Counted from the first letter of the stretch, positions 11,919-23,521 are shown. The stretch is DNA of 64,000 nucleotides from Carya illinoinensis (GCF_018687715.1 NC_056753.1:27219445-27283444), one strand, 5' to 3'. Translations and numbers: made by a program. Notes: generated by a model not told the origin, from the sequence alone.

Positions 11919-14039
11919 TCTTCTTTATATAAAAAGTGGCTATTAAACGGATTTTTCTTGTTTTAACGGATTTTATTATTTTTTGTTAAAGTTAACGCCA
12001 TGCCATCCATACAGTCAAAAAATTAACGATTCATATCCAATACAGCTCTTTAATTTTAATTCCTTGGAAACCAAAACGACATGAACCTAATACAAAGAGT
12101 TTAATTCCTCAGTTTTCCAAGCAGTGAAACGTTTGCTTAACAAGGACTATAAGAAAACACGAAAACGAAAAGAACCCAGACTCTAAACTGGTTTGCAGAA
12201 AACCAGAGAAATTGGTAGATGGCATTCATGTATAAATTTATATTATACGTTAGTTTTTTTTTCATTTGCTCGTAGTTTTACTAATGCTATTGTTATTGTT
12301 GTACAGAACAAGAGTTTGCAAACAAAAAGGCTTAGTTGCAACGTCGAGTGATGGTAGCTGGAAGCGTGGTTGGCGACTGAGAGATAGGAGAAACAGAGGG
12401 AGAACGAAAATAGAGAGAGATTAGAGGGATGCTCACCGCGACACGGCATGGTGGATTTGAAGAGAGCACAAGAAGCGAGGGTGGATTCGGAGATAGGGAC
12501 ATGGGTTTTGGACAGAGCTGTCGGTTTGTTCCGTAGGTTATTGTTGGTTACGAAATAGGAGCCGTATAGATAGAGCGAGAGAGAGAACCAGGTGACCCAT
12601 TTGTAGTATTTGTAAAACAAGCTCCTCTCTTGGAGTCTGCCATTTTTGTTGTACAAAAGCCTCATCCTCACATAAAAAGCCCCGTATAGTTGGGATAGGG
12701 CTTTCGGTTCTTGGTCTGCGAAGAAGTGGAAATGACGGAACAGTGATTGAAGAAGAAGAAACAAGGGAGGCTGTCGGTGCTTCGTTTTTGATCGGCAGGA
12801 CCTGTGCACCCACGGAGAGAGAGAAAATGTCTATGTGTGGGGTTTCAGATTGTGGGGATCGATAGATAGCAGGCTGCAACTTTCTGGAAGGTACTTTCTG
12901 ATATATTGTGTGTGAGGGTTAGGCGCATCATATCAAGAAAAAAACTGGTCCCAGTGTTAATCTTGGTCAGCTGACGCGTAAACTGTAATCATTAAGGTTG
13001 AAAATTAACCACGTTATCGGTTTGCCGAGATGTTTCTTCTCTTGTGTGAATACCTCATGTTTTATCACGTTTTGAAACTTCTTCTTTTTTTTCTTTTTAT
13101 TGCCACTTTTTGGCTTGTGTGGAAGGAGCCTATTGGATAGGATGATGGATATCGGATGGAGTGGCTTGAAAGTATATATTATTTATTTTGAAAGAATGGG
13201 GTGATTTGGCATTATCAAAAAGTCTTAAGATAATCTCTGAAGGGACGTAGGAGAATGACATGTGACCGGCCTGCCTTGTCATGTATTTCTTATTTTGAAC
13301 ATTTTATGGTAAAGAAGTATCTTTGAATTACCTACACTGCAGCTCCTTCCTAATCATATATATATATATATTCACACACACATATATTTATCTTCCTTTA
13401 ATCCAAAAAAATCCCCCTAGCTATCCTCACTTAATGGGTTAGCAACTTGTCTTATCGGATAAAGTGTACCCTACATGTAGACAAGATACAGATATATATA
13501 TATATATATTTTTTTTTTCGTTTTTTTTTTTTGGCTATACCTAAGGCCGGGTGCTAACCACACCTCCATGGTGGGCAGCCCCAACCCCTCGATCCATAGG
13601 CTGATGCTTCCATCTGGATGTCGAGAGCAGATTGATCCTAAGGCCGTTTGCCCACCGTGTGGTATTGCACAAGGAAAAAGAGAGAGATACCTGGGATTGG
13701 GGGAAATGAAAAAAAATATATGTATTTTAATGTCCTCTTCATTAAAATAATATAAGATGAAAAAAATATTAAATCGTCATCATAAAATTAAAATTATCTC
13801 AAATAGTTTTTATAAAATTATAAACAATGTTTATTTATAAGACCATACTATAGATTTTATTAATATTATTATTTTATAATATACCAAAATATGTAATTAT
13901 TTATTAATTATATAAATATTATATCGTTAGTTATTTAATTAACTAAAAACATTATATTTTTATTAATAAAAATTCATTCTTAACAAAAAGAATTAAATTT
14001 AAACTAAGCAAACGTGCATTGCACGTTGTTTTCAACTAG
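11919..14039 (+). mobile_element. Helitron (non-autonomous), both termini present
   Basis: The left end begins TCTTCTTTATATAAAAAG at 11919, after a host A (11918). The right end has the hairpin AACGTGCATTGCACGTT (14011-14027), then 12 bases to CTAG (14036-14039), followed by a host T. This is the Helitron signature: 5' TC, 3' subterminal hairpin, CTRR, insertion between A and T, no target duplication and no inverted repeats. The element is 2,121 bp. No Rep/helicase frame is present. The internal GC-richer block 12240-12900 is probably captured host gene sequence. The interior also has a TA microsatellite and a GC-richer 13540-13690 block. Confidence 0.75.
12243..12879 (-). pseudogene. Probable captured gene fragment inside the Helitron
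   Basis: Two overlapping minus-strand frames (188 and 113 codons) occupy this stretch, and its base composition is richer in GC than the flanking Helitron DNA. Neither frame matches a family I recognise. The 188-codon frame has serine/leucine-rich hydrophobic segments that may be chance. The position within a Helitron suggests a captured exon or leader sequence. Strand and reading frame are uncertain; a plus-strand frame at 12447-12551 is equally plausible. Confidence 0.3.
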
Positions 14040-14050
14040 TATATTATAAT

Positions 14051-14238
14051 GAGCGCATGAGTAGCAATGCCTCATTTGACCGTTAGTATATTTCTACTTT
14101 TATTTTCATATTTTTAATATATTTAAATATTTTTTACACTTGAAATCATTTATTAATCATTAAATAATTTTTTTATTTTTATTTTTGCCGAGCGATATTC
14201 GTGAGCAGTACAATTAGAGAGGCAAATTAGCGTTTTCC
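14051..14238. mobile_element. Mutator-like MITE (188 bp) with 9-bp target duplication
   Basis: Flanked by perfect direct repeats TATTATAAT (14042-14050 and 14239-14247). The left end is GAGCGCATGAGTAGCAATGC and the right end, read inward, is GGAAAACGCTAATTTGCCTC, so both ends share a loose G-rich start with a GCTA or GTAGC core and a GCCTC block. The interior is AT-rich. It inserted twelve bases beyond the Helitron 3' end. It belongs with the MITEs at 29736 and 46244. Confidence 0.72.
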
Positions 14239-14858
14239 TATTATAATATACATATATATATACATATATATGTATATACACTATATGTACATATACTACA
14301 TATATATATATATACTACATATACTGTACATACACATACATATACACATATATACATATACATGTATATGTATACATGTAACATATATATATGTATGTAT
14401 ATGTATGTAAGATGTGCTTGTTATCATTGTACATCTTTTTCTTCCATTCTTTTCGAATTTTCTATTTCTCAGAAATTGAGTAAATCCTATGATAAGTTTT
14501 TCGCTTATCGTGGTTTTCTTTAGACATAAAATTTGCATGTAAATTAATCATATCAAATACAAGCAATTCAGAATCATCAAGTGCTTTATCCAATACCACT
14601 AAACTGGAATGGATAGAAGCAACCATATCTGAAACTGTAAGAGATATTGACTCAGTATCATCTTCTACTTGTACTTCTTGTATACATATATATATACATA
14701 CATATATGTATATGTATGAGATAACCCGACCGATGTTATAATCCACGCCCATGTTTATTTTTAAAAAATATATATATAGGTGCAAAGTACACCATTTCAT
14801 TGAGTTTGTTTATTTTTTTCCCACGTTCTTTTCTTCTCCCAATCCTCGATATCTTGAT
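14239..14858. repeat. TA/CA-rich microsatellite region
   Basis: Dominated by degenerate (TA)n, ATAC and TATG repeats at 14240-14410 and 14685-14785. Open frames here are repeat artefacts. A short block at 14470-14680 is of normal complexity; I see no recognisable gene in it. Confidence 0.6.
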
Positions 14859-15428
14859 TAGGGATGTAACTAGTTTGGTTTGATCCAATTTTAGACATAT
14901 TTTAAAACTGAATTGGTATATACCGGTTTTAAGATTTGAATAATCGATACCGCACTTGTTACACCCTCAAACCGATACTTTTAGTTTTACTGGTTCTCGT
15001 ATGGTTCCATCTAGTTTTTCTAGATTTTTTGATATATTATATAGTGTATATAATATAGTATATTATAGTATATTATAATATGATGATAATATATTGTAGC
15101 ATATTATAATATATATTATAATTGTATTATAGATCACTATAGTGATATAGGATTTTAAAATTTAATATTATATTAATTAGTAATTTATCCTATAATACAA
15201 AATTATTTTTTTATATATTATATATAAAAATTATATATAACATAAAAAATCATATAAAAAATATTTTATACAATATAAAAAATTTAAAAATAGATATATG
15301 AATTGGTCCAATCTGGTGTTAGAAAAAGAGAAACCAGAACTGGACCGAACCAAATCTGATACCTAACGATTGAGTTTGGTCTGATCTGATTTACTGGTTC
15401 ACCAATTTTTTATTTTTTCACCCCTACC
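14859..15428. mobile_element. Non-autonomous hAT-like element
   Basis: The left end TAGGGATGTAACTAG (14859) and the right end, read inward, TAGGGGTGAAAAAA (15428) match the TAGGG-type hAT termini used by the elements at 44629 and 60814. Subterminal words such as GGTTTGGT, ACCGGTT, GGTCTGATCTGAT and CCAGAACTGGACCG lie near both ends, and the middle is TA-rich. I found no target duplication, partly because the right flank is a CCCCTA microrepeat. Confidence 0.5.
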
Positions 15429-15808
15429 CCTACCCCTCCCTTTTTCCCTCCTATGCAGATAACCCCCCATACCCCGCCTCCTGATCTCTGGTCGCTTCCT
15501 TATCTTCTCTATGACTGTCATTTGCCATCTTGCTCGGCTCCATGCCATCCATCTTTGCCTCGCCGCCCGTAAGTCTCACTCATCCATTTCTTTCTCTCTC
15601 TCTAACTCTTTGTTAATCTCTCTCTCGTGCTCTCATTCTCGTTCTCTGCACCTCCTCGTTGCAGTGGCCACCTCAGTCAAGCCTTTACACCACTTTGGCC
15701 CGTCATACTGAGCCCTTTGCATTGAGAACCACCCCCATGTCTCGCTTCTTCGATTTCAGTCTCTAGCTGTCTTCCGTTCTTATTGTGCTGCCGCATGGCA
15801 GTGGCCCA
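15429..15808. other. Intergenic, pyrimidine-rich
   Basis: C/T-rich stretch after the hAT-like element. A 66-codon frame (15511-15711) is serine/leucine-rich and not recognisable. No gene supported. Confidence 0.45.
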
Positions 15809-17164
15809 AATTGATTGACTCCAAGATCCAATATAGTGAGCTTGGTCAAATTTCCTACTTCTAGAGTCATGCTACTAGATAGATGATTACCATCAAGTTC
15901 AAGAACTATGAGCTTTGTCAAGTTTCCTATAGAATTTGGTATTGACCCTAGAAGATTGTTTTTTGCAAATCAAGAGAAATTATTAAGACTCATGTCTAGA
16001 TGAGTGAGTTTTGAAAGATTTCTGAGACGGGAGGGAATGGTTCCACAAAGCAAGTTGTTAGACAGCTCAAGGCGGGTAAGATTTGGAAAGGATGAGAAGC
16101 TGAGATGTTGAAGCATATACCTCTCAAACCAGTGTTTGTGATGTTTATATGCGTGACAGTTCCAGCCTCATCGCATGTGACTCCAACCCACTAGCAGGGG
16201 GCATCAGAAGAGAAAAAGTAGGAAGATGAAGTAAAATTCCAAGGAGGAAGATGTTGTGTTGGGTTTCCTCCTATATGGAGGATGGCCCATGTGAGTCCAT
16301 TAAGTCCACATGAACAGAGGGTTTAGGCCCAATTTAATTAGGTTTTAAACCTAAGAGATGTTTTTGTGTATAGAAGCAAAGAGAGAGTGTGTGAAAAAAG
16401 GAGAGAAAAACATGTGAGAGATTGGGGAGGGGAAGAGATAGCCAAAAACAAGGGAGCTTGTCCAGCTTCTATCAAATGCTTTTATTGGAGTCATCTGTGG
16501 TCCAATTAAGCTGAAATTGTGTAGGCATGTTCAAAACTCAAAGCTCTATAATCTGAACGGTGAAGATCAGAATTGGACCAGTATTTCTAGTGTTCAAGGT
16601 CATGAATATTAACGCATCTTTTTGGTGATATCTCTTATAATCACACTACTGTTTGGTTGCCAAGAAAGTGTTTTCTTGAAATCATTGTTGATTGTATACC
16701 TCTAATGCTATTTGGAGAGAATATTTGTGTACACATCATTATTGATAGTAGAAGGTTTAACTGGACTAGGTCTTGTAGTTTTTTCCTTTGCATTGAAGGG
16801 TTTTCACGTAAAAATTCTTTGTTCTTTGTGTAAGTGTGATTTTGCTTTATATTATTCTCTATTCAATTGCTTCCTAACAGATTCACACAAAGTGAGAAAT
16901 AATTGTTTCTGCTATTTAGATTTCTCTCTACAAAAGACTAGTCCAGGAAGGAAGGAGCATTTGAGTTGACTCGTCAAGGCTGTTTTTCCATGTTAGAAGA
17001 GCCTTTGCTTGTTCTTTTCTTGGAGTTGCAGAGGAAGAATCTAGTGCAGAAGCAACTCGAAAAAAAGAGATCAAGATGAAAAGGATGATGTGGGTTGAGG
17101 ACGACGAGAACTTGAACGGAATAAGTATGTTAGAAAGCAGTTGTTTAAGCTGTAAAACTGACAT
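15809..17164 (-). pseudogene. MIK2-like LRR kinase pseudogene, copy 2 (split by a solo LTR)
   Basis: The start codon and first 77 codons (17164-16933) are clear, beginning [17 protein letters not shown] like the intact gene. The frame is then broken by a 681-bp solo LTR and resumes at about 16251. Further damage: a TAG stop replaces the lysine of CKWVGITC, a small frameshift lies near the GLR repeat start, and about 120 bp are deleted near 15970. Similarity stops at 15809, so most LRRs, the membrane segment and the kinase are missing. The upstream 225 bp are similar to the promoters of the other two copies. Confidence 0.9.
16252..16932. mobile_element. Solo LTR (probably Copia) inside the MIK2-like pseudogene
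   Basis: The insert starts TGTTGTGTTGGG and ends TCTCTCTACA, so it has TG...CA ends. The flanks are GAAGA (16247-16251) and AAAGA (16933-16937), a 5-bp duplication with one mismatch. Copy 3 at 32376-32400 shows the uninterrupted target. There is no internal coding region or second LTR, so it is a solo LTR left by recombination. A GGTTTTCACGTAAAA block near its right end resembles Copia LTRs, but the superfamily is inferred. Confidence 0.75.
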
Positions 17165-17929
17165 GATTTTGGCTCCGGGGTACTAGATTAATTGGTTTGC
17201 TGAAGTACAAGTGATGAAAAGGTCGCATATGAGGTACTTAGATACAAAACTATATATAACAAAGATCAACAAGATCAACTTAAGTCGAGGATGACTTTCC
17301 AACACTAGACTAGGTCTCCCTCGTGCTTGTAAAAACGAGAAAAACTTTCTCATCAAACGTTTCCTACCATTCGTTTACCTTGACCAGGGACTAAGCTAGA
17401 AATTAATTTAGAGGCCTAAGGTATATGTAAGAATTTGTATAAAAAGCATGACAAAACTCTTGTATATAATAAAAAATACATGTTTCTAAATACAAATTTG
17501 AATGCATAAAATAAAATAAAATATAAGCAATTATGTTAATTGAGCTCGTCACTCTTTCATTGAGTAACATTTATCAATTATGACATTGGTGTTAAATCTT
17601 TCAAACAATTTCTAATTGATTCAAATTTAAAAGAATAAGATATTGAACAATGAAGTTTGATGTAATAAAAAAAGTGCAGTACGTGCAACGTACTTGAGGC
17701 ACTGGTGCAAGAAAATATAAAGCAAAGGAAAATGATACCCTTATCACTAATAATTACTCGTTTAATACCCGTTCTACTTGAACTTTTTTTTTTCATTTTC
17801 TCCTGCCTCCTCTAAATGCTTGCCTCTGCTCTGCCAATTGATGGGTTGTCTTGCTTCTATCAGAAGCTTCCAAACTTCCAGTGTGCAAAGTTTCTGGTGC
17901 TCAAAACACCCCGCCCAGACCCAGACCAC

Positions 17930-18004
<75 letters not shown>

Positions 18005-18890
18005 GACATTTTCATTTTCGATTGGTTGCCCACCATTGAACGGCACCGGCAAGCCCAGAGAGAGCTGATGTGGACTCTTTCTTGTCTTTCCCACGTACTT
18101 TTTCTTTCCTTCCATTTTGTTTTTCTTCCGCACATGCATGATGCATATCTATTTGTTTAATTTTGTTTCTTTCCGGCCCCTTGAAAATTTGAAGTGATAG
18201 GTGTTGGGTTAAAAAAAAAAAAAACATTCAACTCGGACGGCCTGCTTTTCAATTTCTAGTACTCATTTGACTCTATTGATTTTATTTTGTCTTTTTTTTG
18301 TTGAAGTTGGCATCGTGTTGATCATCATGTGTTGATCATCATGTGATATCTGCGAACATTGATCATTAGTCGACGCTAATTAATGCTTCAATATTTATTT
18401 CCATTGTTCAGAGACTTGTTTCCAGTTGTTTCCATTGATCATCATGTGATATCTGCTTATAACTTCTCCCAGAGTACCGTACAATGTGTTTGGTTTTTTT
18501 GTCGGTTGAGCAATCTTTTGAATGAAGTTGCATAACACGAAGGTTTTCTAATACCAGAGTAACTGACTGCTTTTATTTCTTATTTTCTGGCTCTTACTAT
18601 ACCTTTATCTGAGCATTCGGGAAGCGATCCTCAGAAAGCGCGTCAAGGCAGTCATCAAGCTCTTTTCGGTCAAAACTTTGCCGTATTTTGTTTTTCTTTT
18701 TAGAGTATTGTTATTTTCATAAAAATATTATATAAAAAATAATTTCATAAATTTATGTAATTTTATCTAATTGATTAGATTTATTTTATAATAAAAATAA
18801 TTTTATAATTTGATAATCATATGAAATTATATCAATTTAATACATTATTTTTATATAATTCTTTTATGATTAGAATATTTATTTTATTTA
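17165..18890. other. Upstream region of pseudogene copy 2 and spacer
   Basis: 17165-17390 is the conserved upstream block of the MIK2-like copies, including a segment (about 17221-17310) shared with copy 3 but absent from the intact gene. The rest is spacer with a long TC microsatellite at 17933-18002, poly-A/T tracts, and a repeat of GTTGATCATCATGTG near 18317-18345. Open frames across the microsatellite are artefacts. I see no gene. Confidence 0.5.
17933..18002. repeat. (TC)n microsatellite
   Basis: About 35 uninterrupted TC units. It yields several false open frames on both strands with Ser-Leu or Glu-Arg repeats. Confidence 0.97.
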
Positions 18891-18894
18891 TTTA

Positions 18895-19160
18895 TTTATG
18901 CAAACATGATTAGAGAGGACAATGGTCCAATCTCTATTTATATTATATGGCAATATTATAGTGAAAATTCGCTCAATTAAATTAATGCAAGTTAAATTCA
19001 TAGCATATGATCAATATATATAAACACCAATACTTTTTCTTATATAATCTTCTCAAATTAAAACATAATCACGGAGATCCACAAATCAAACCCATTAACA
19101 AAGCCTTAGGTCAATTGGAGCAACAAAAATAAGGAAATCAAATATATATTACTTTACAAA
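18895..19160. repeat. Duplicated block upstream of TIR gene 1
   Basis: This stretch is closely similar to 38150-38400, upstream of TIR gene 2 (shared words include GACAATGGTCCAATCTC and CATATGATCAATATATA). The two TIR genes were therefore copied together with at least 1 kb of upstream DNA. It may carry shared regulatory sequence. Confidence 0.8.
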
Positions 19161-19520
19161 AAAAAAAAAAATTTACTACGTCAAAAGAAATAATACCTGA
19201 GAGTAATAAGTCAAAGAAATTAATACCTAAGAGTAATAATAATATAGTACTCTTCTTCGATCGTCACGTGCGTCTCAAGGCCAAAACATGATTAATAATA
19301 ATAATAATAATGGATATTGGATTTGGACTGGGGCTGAGATTCTCTTCAGCCTTCGTTGTTCGGATTTTTTTATTTTTTTTTCGGTTTTTTTGATTCGAGT
19401 GAAGTAGAGGTAGATGAGAATAAGAGATTCTTTATCCTTTTCTGCTAATTCTGATCTTCTTTTTGCAGCATGTCTAAGCTTGACTGCAGCAGTAGTATAA
19501 TACAAGTGTTTGGGCTAAGC

Positions 19521-19566
<46 letters not shown>
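19521..19566. repeat. (AAT)n microsatellite
   Basis: Uninterrupted ATA/AAT triplet repeat of about fifteen units upstream of TIR gene 1. A shorter version is found at 38890-38910 upstream of TIR gene 2. Confidence 0.95.
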
Positions 19567-19568
<2 letters not shown>

Positions 19569-19925
19569 TAGAACAGAGTTACCGAACGAGTTGAGTATAA
19601 TATCGCATGCGCTTCAATTGATGCGTTCGGTGTTTTTGTATATATAATTGAAAAATGTTAATATGTGGTTTGGATTTGTTCCTCATTTTAATTATTTATG
19701 TATTTATATATATATTTTTTAATTTTTTTTACTTAATAATTAAAAAAATAATTTTTATTGCATTGATATATTTTTTTATAAAAATATTTAAATATGTTAA
19801 AAAAATAATAAAATAATAAAATAAAATAAAAAGAGAAGTTTGTGATAGGATGAACGCCACTCGCCAGCAGTCATTGCTGGGCCGCACTATATAATGTACC
19901 TGTTGCTGGCTTGAAGTATCTAGCC

Positions 19926-20658
19926 ATGGTGAGTTTTCAAGCTTTAACCAAAGGCTTCGCTAGTGCCTGCTGCAGGAAATACCATGGCCAAACAATATTC
20001 CCACACCCACACCAGGTCTTCATAAACCACCGGGGGCCAGATACCAAAAGAAACATTTCTGGTTTACTCCACGACCACCTTCTCCGGCATGGGCTTAGGC
20101 CTTTCCTCGACTACCGAAACTTGAAAGCAGGTGAGAAGCTGCCGGAAAAGATTAATACCGCCATTCGAGATTGTAAAGTTGGTGTTGTAGTGTTCTCGCC
20201 CAGATACTGTGAGTCATTCTGTTGTCTCCATGAATTGGCTCTTCTAATGGAATACCAGAAAAGAGTTGTACCCATCTTTTATAATGTCAAACCGTCCCAG
20301 CTCCGGGTTGAGGATATACATAACAATGGGACTGGCCGTGTTTCAGAGAAAGACCTAGAGAGATTCAGCAGAGCACTTGGAGAAGCTAAAAATATTGTTG
20401 GACTTTGTTTTGATTCATCAAGAGGGTCTGTTTCTAATTTTTCTCCCTTTTTCTTATTTTGAATGCTCATTTTAATGACCGAGTAAATAGTTCATATATA
20501 TTTTTTGTTATCTGGTTCGTAGAATAGAATGTCTCTGATTATGTTCGATCTTTGTTTTTTCGGTTTTCAGATATTGGTCAGAGTTCATACGAAGTGCTTC
20601 TGATGCAATCATAGAGCAGATTGATAAGAGTGATCCTGAAAGTGTTTCAGAAATCTAG
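19926..20658 (+). CDS. TIR-domain-only protein, gene 1 (two exons)
   Basis: Exon 1 is 19926-20425 and exon 2 is 20571-20658, joined by a 145-bp GT-AG intron, giving 195 aa. The TIR domain starts at residue 30 (VFINHRGPDT) and fills the protein: LRPFLDYRNLKAGEKL, then SPRYCESFCCLHELALLME with E103 at the position of the catalytic glutamate of plant TIR NADases, and VVPIFYNVKPSQLRV. Exon 2 gives YWSEFIRSASDAIIEQIDK and ends ESVSEI. No NB-ARC or LRR follows, so it is a TIR-only protein, a class that acts in immune signalling by cleaving NAD+. The frame is open upstream to a TTG at 19911, but the first ATG is 19926. A TATATAAT box lies about 30 bp upstream. Gene 2 at 39057 is a close paralogue. 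Confidence 0.88.
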
Positions 20659-20710
20659 TCTGGTAATTTCTTCGAAAACTGAAAGCAACACACACATATA
20701 TATAGATAAA

Positions 20711-21635
20711 CAGAAACTCTACTTTCAACTGGGCGGGGAAACCTCCATGTAACCGGCGCTCCTTTTGAAGAAAAATTTTATTTTATTTTACATTTCTCAC
20801 CTCATCATTTCGTTCCCTCTCTCTCTCTCTTAACAATTTTTTTCTGACCCTCTTCTTCCTTCCTCTACGTTTCTCTCCTCTGCACATCGCGAACATTTTT
20901 AGAGTGCCCTACATTTCTGATCCTCTTCAATCAAAACTTTCTGCAATGGAACGGTATGCTAGAGTACTTTGTGGCTCAATTTTTGGAAAACCTTTTGAAG
21001 AAGAAGACATTCCAGCCTCATTGCAGAACTTGGTACTTTTGACATTGCAAAGAAATGGGAGAACATATTCATTGAGGCCCAGTAATATACATTGCTGATA
21101 TTCCAGCCATTTCAGTCCTTCTTCCTTCTTTCTTCTTCTAGTCTGATGGTCTTCTCGATTTTCTTCCCTAAATATATTTAGGTGCTTTGAATGAAAAAAA
21201 TCTCAGTCCAGTAATGTTCATTGCTGATATTCCAGCCACCAGTGCAGCGGTTAAACCCGTCAAGAGGGTCCTTCCTGAGTGTCCTCGTCTCGGCCAATAT
21301 CATAAACGAGTTGCCTGCACTCTTCTCCGCAACAGACTTCTTTGTTTTCCATGCAACACCCCACTATATTCTTTCTCAACAAAAATCTCTATAACGTCCA
21401 AAACCACGTATATACCAAAAACAGAATCACCGGTTTTGTCTCAGACATAACAGGGTGGGGGTCTTCGTTTTCGTTTCCCGAGACAGAAAATACTCTGGTT
21501 TTTCGGAAAATAGTGAGAGAGGAGAGAGAGTGAGTGATTTAGCTCAGATCTTAAATTCTGTTAAAGCCACGTCATCCGGCTACACAAGGTTCCGCTAGGT
21601 ACTGTCTTGAATTACTCTATTAATTTAATTTAACA
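20711..21635. mobile_element. Insertion of about 925 bp downstream of TIR gene 1
   Basis: A 21-bp direct repeat (ACACACATATATATAG plus GATAAA overlap) flanks it at 20690-20710 and 21636-21656. Near the ends are inverted segments: GGAAACCTCCATGTAACCGG (about 20737-20756) and, read from the right, GGAACCTTGTGTAGCCGG (about 21575-21595). So it looks like a DNA transposon or other insertion. A direct repeat of about 30 bp (CATTGCTGATATTCCAGCCA) occurs at 21089-21108 and 21221-21240. Frames at 20904-21098 and 21187-21450 are not recognised and may be captured exon pieces. Class unresolved; a 21-bp duplication is long for a DNA transposon. Confidence 0.5.
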
Positions 21636-21656
21636 ACACACATATATATAGATAAA

Positions 21657-22400
21657 TTATATTATACCAATTTGGTACATTCTGTATAATATATATTAAA
21701 TATAATAATATTAAAATAGATAAATATTAATTAATATATATTATGCAGAACCGGCCAACCTCCGTTTAAAGTCAGCCGCCAACAATATTTAACTTATATT
21801 TATACCAGTTTTAAATCAAGAACTGTCAAACCAATAATAATAATAATAAAAAAAAGATAAATGAAATTAACTAATGGTATCTATCGTCAACACGCGTCAA
21901 CAGGCACTGACTCACCCAATGACCCATTATCGAATAATCGTTTACCATTACGGCACAATATCAGGAAAAACCAAAATGGTCAAAGCCCCACGTGCAGCAC
22001 ATGACATCTAGCGATGAGTAGTAATACATAAACGACACAATTCTTATATTCGAATATTTTAAATATTTAAGAAAATAAAAGGAAATCATGTTCCTATCTA
22101 GTTATATTATGCTAGTTGCTTGAATCCTTATTATATAATTATTTGTATATTTATATAGAAATTATATTAAGAGATCATCATGAGCTCTCGCGTTTTTCGA
22201 TTTTTCTCTTTTCATGATCGCATGCACTTACCATATATGCATCCGTTTCCGAACCCGTGCAATATAATTAAATAGATTTGTTTCATTCTCAAAAAATAAA
22301 AAATAAAAAATCCAATTAGCTAGATTTGTACGTCAGCTAGCTTTTTTCTGTGATCCCAAAATGTACAAAACTTCTGGAACCGTGTTTCCCGGGTCCCGAC
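21657..22400. repeat. Duplicated flank of the TIR cluster, copy 1
   Basis: Closely similar to 43560-44300 downstream of TIR gene 2 (for example CAAAGCCCCACGTGCAG and GATCATCATGAGCTCTCG), and in part to 34370-34560. There is no coding sequence. It marks the right side of the duplicated unit. CACGTG and CATGCATG-type words occur but I cannot assign a function. Confidence 0.8.
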
Positions 22401-23515
22401 AAACGCTGCAGATTAGTGGAGTAGAATTCAGAATAATTTTAATGAATATAAAATAAATTTTATTTATTTTATTTACATAACTCTTTATCACTGAATGTAA
22501 GTAAGGTTGTGCCCTGTATGATTTGTGTTTCACACTCTTTTTTCTTCCATTTATGACCCAAGGAAATTAATTACTCACAATCAAATGCAAATAACTCAAA
22601 AACCAACCCCACTAAGCTTAAAATAATCAAAAGTGGCCGACAGGTCATGATCATCAACAATGGATGATCTGAGTCTTGATATCCAAGATATGAGTCCTGG
22701 CCTGAACATAGCCCCTAGCATATCTCTCTCTTTCCGCCCCCTGCCATGAGCTCTCTGCACACTCCTCTCGGTCTCAACCTCAGATCCTCTCTTTTTAGAC
22801 TTCTTCCTTCGTATCTTTTGTAAGAATATCTCTCTCATCTCTCTCTACATCAGCCAGCAACCTTCTTCAAGGAGCAGGAGCTGAGCTTCTCTGTTCTTGG
22901 TGCCGCTGCAGTCTGGATATTTTGTGAAAATATAGATTTTTTTTTTTCATGTTGTCGAAGATGTTTTGTTTTTTATTTACATGTTGTGATAGATCTTTAT
23001 GTCTTCATTTTCTTTTTCAAGTTTGTTTTTTATCCGTTTTTTATGTCTTCTCTCGCCAGATATTTTTTGTAAGAATATCTCTCTCATAGCTTCTCCTTCT
23101 GTTTTTTTTTTTTTTTGGTTTTGCCAGGCTTTCGAATGTATTCCTAGGATGATGCGCGAGACCAGGGCGGTGCAGTTGGGGTAGGAGTGTTTTTTTTTTT
23201 TTTTTTTTTCACTTTTCTCTCACAACACATGCATGCGGGACCAGCTTCCTTCGGTTTTGGGGCATGGACGGAAACGCAAGGGAGTTGACGCAACACGCAG
23301 AAGGCACCACGTCTATGTTTTTCTTTGTTGATTTTATCATTTCTCTTTCTATGTTTATTGTTATTCCATGTGAGAGCTTAGTGCACAATCAGTGTACCTG
23401 CGGTTTCCTCCTTGTTATAATAAAATTCTTATTACTTGTAGTAGAAATTATCTGTGTTTATTTACTTGGCTTTCTTGCTTTTACCATTGGCTTATGTCTC
23501 TTCTTGCTTTTACTA
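22401..23515. other. Spacer, unassigned
   Basis: Mixed stretch with C/T-rich tracts (22710-22860), several long T runs (22937, 23102, 23190) and some GC-richer islands (22860-22915, 23150-23180, 23220-23310). It might be part of the same insertion as the kinase exon fragment that follows. Frames at 22596-22838 and 22999-23184 are not recognisable. Confidence 0.4.
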
Positions 23516-23521
23516 TTGGCT

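Noticed and set aside
12243..12809. 188-codon frame as a genuine gene
   Set aside because: It sits inside a Helitron, lacks a recognisable domain, and overlaps another frame of similar quality.
13333..14410. Search for CRISPR-like spaced repeats in the TA-rich region
   Set aside because: Repeats are simple TA/CA microsatellites without constant spacing or unique spacers, and this is a plant nuclear sequence.
17774..18160. Overlapping frames of 62-121 codons on both strands
   Set aside because: They run through the (TC)n microsatellite; their Ser-Leu and Glu-Arg runs are artefacts.
19911..19925. Extended N-terminus MKYLA for the TIR genes
   Set aside because: The upstream codon is TTG in both genes; the first ATG is 15 bases later.
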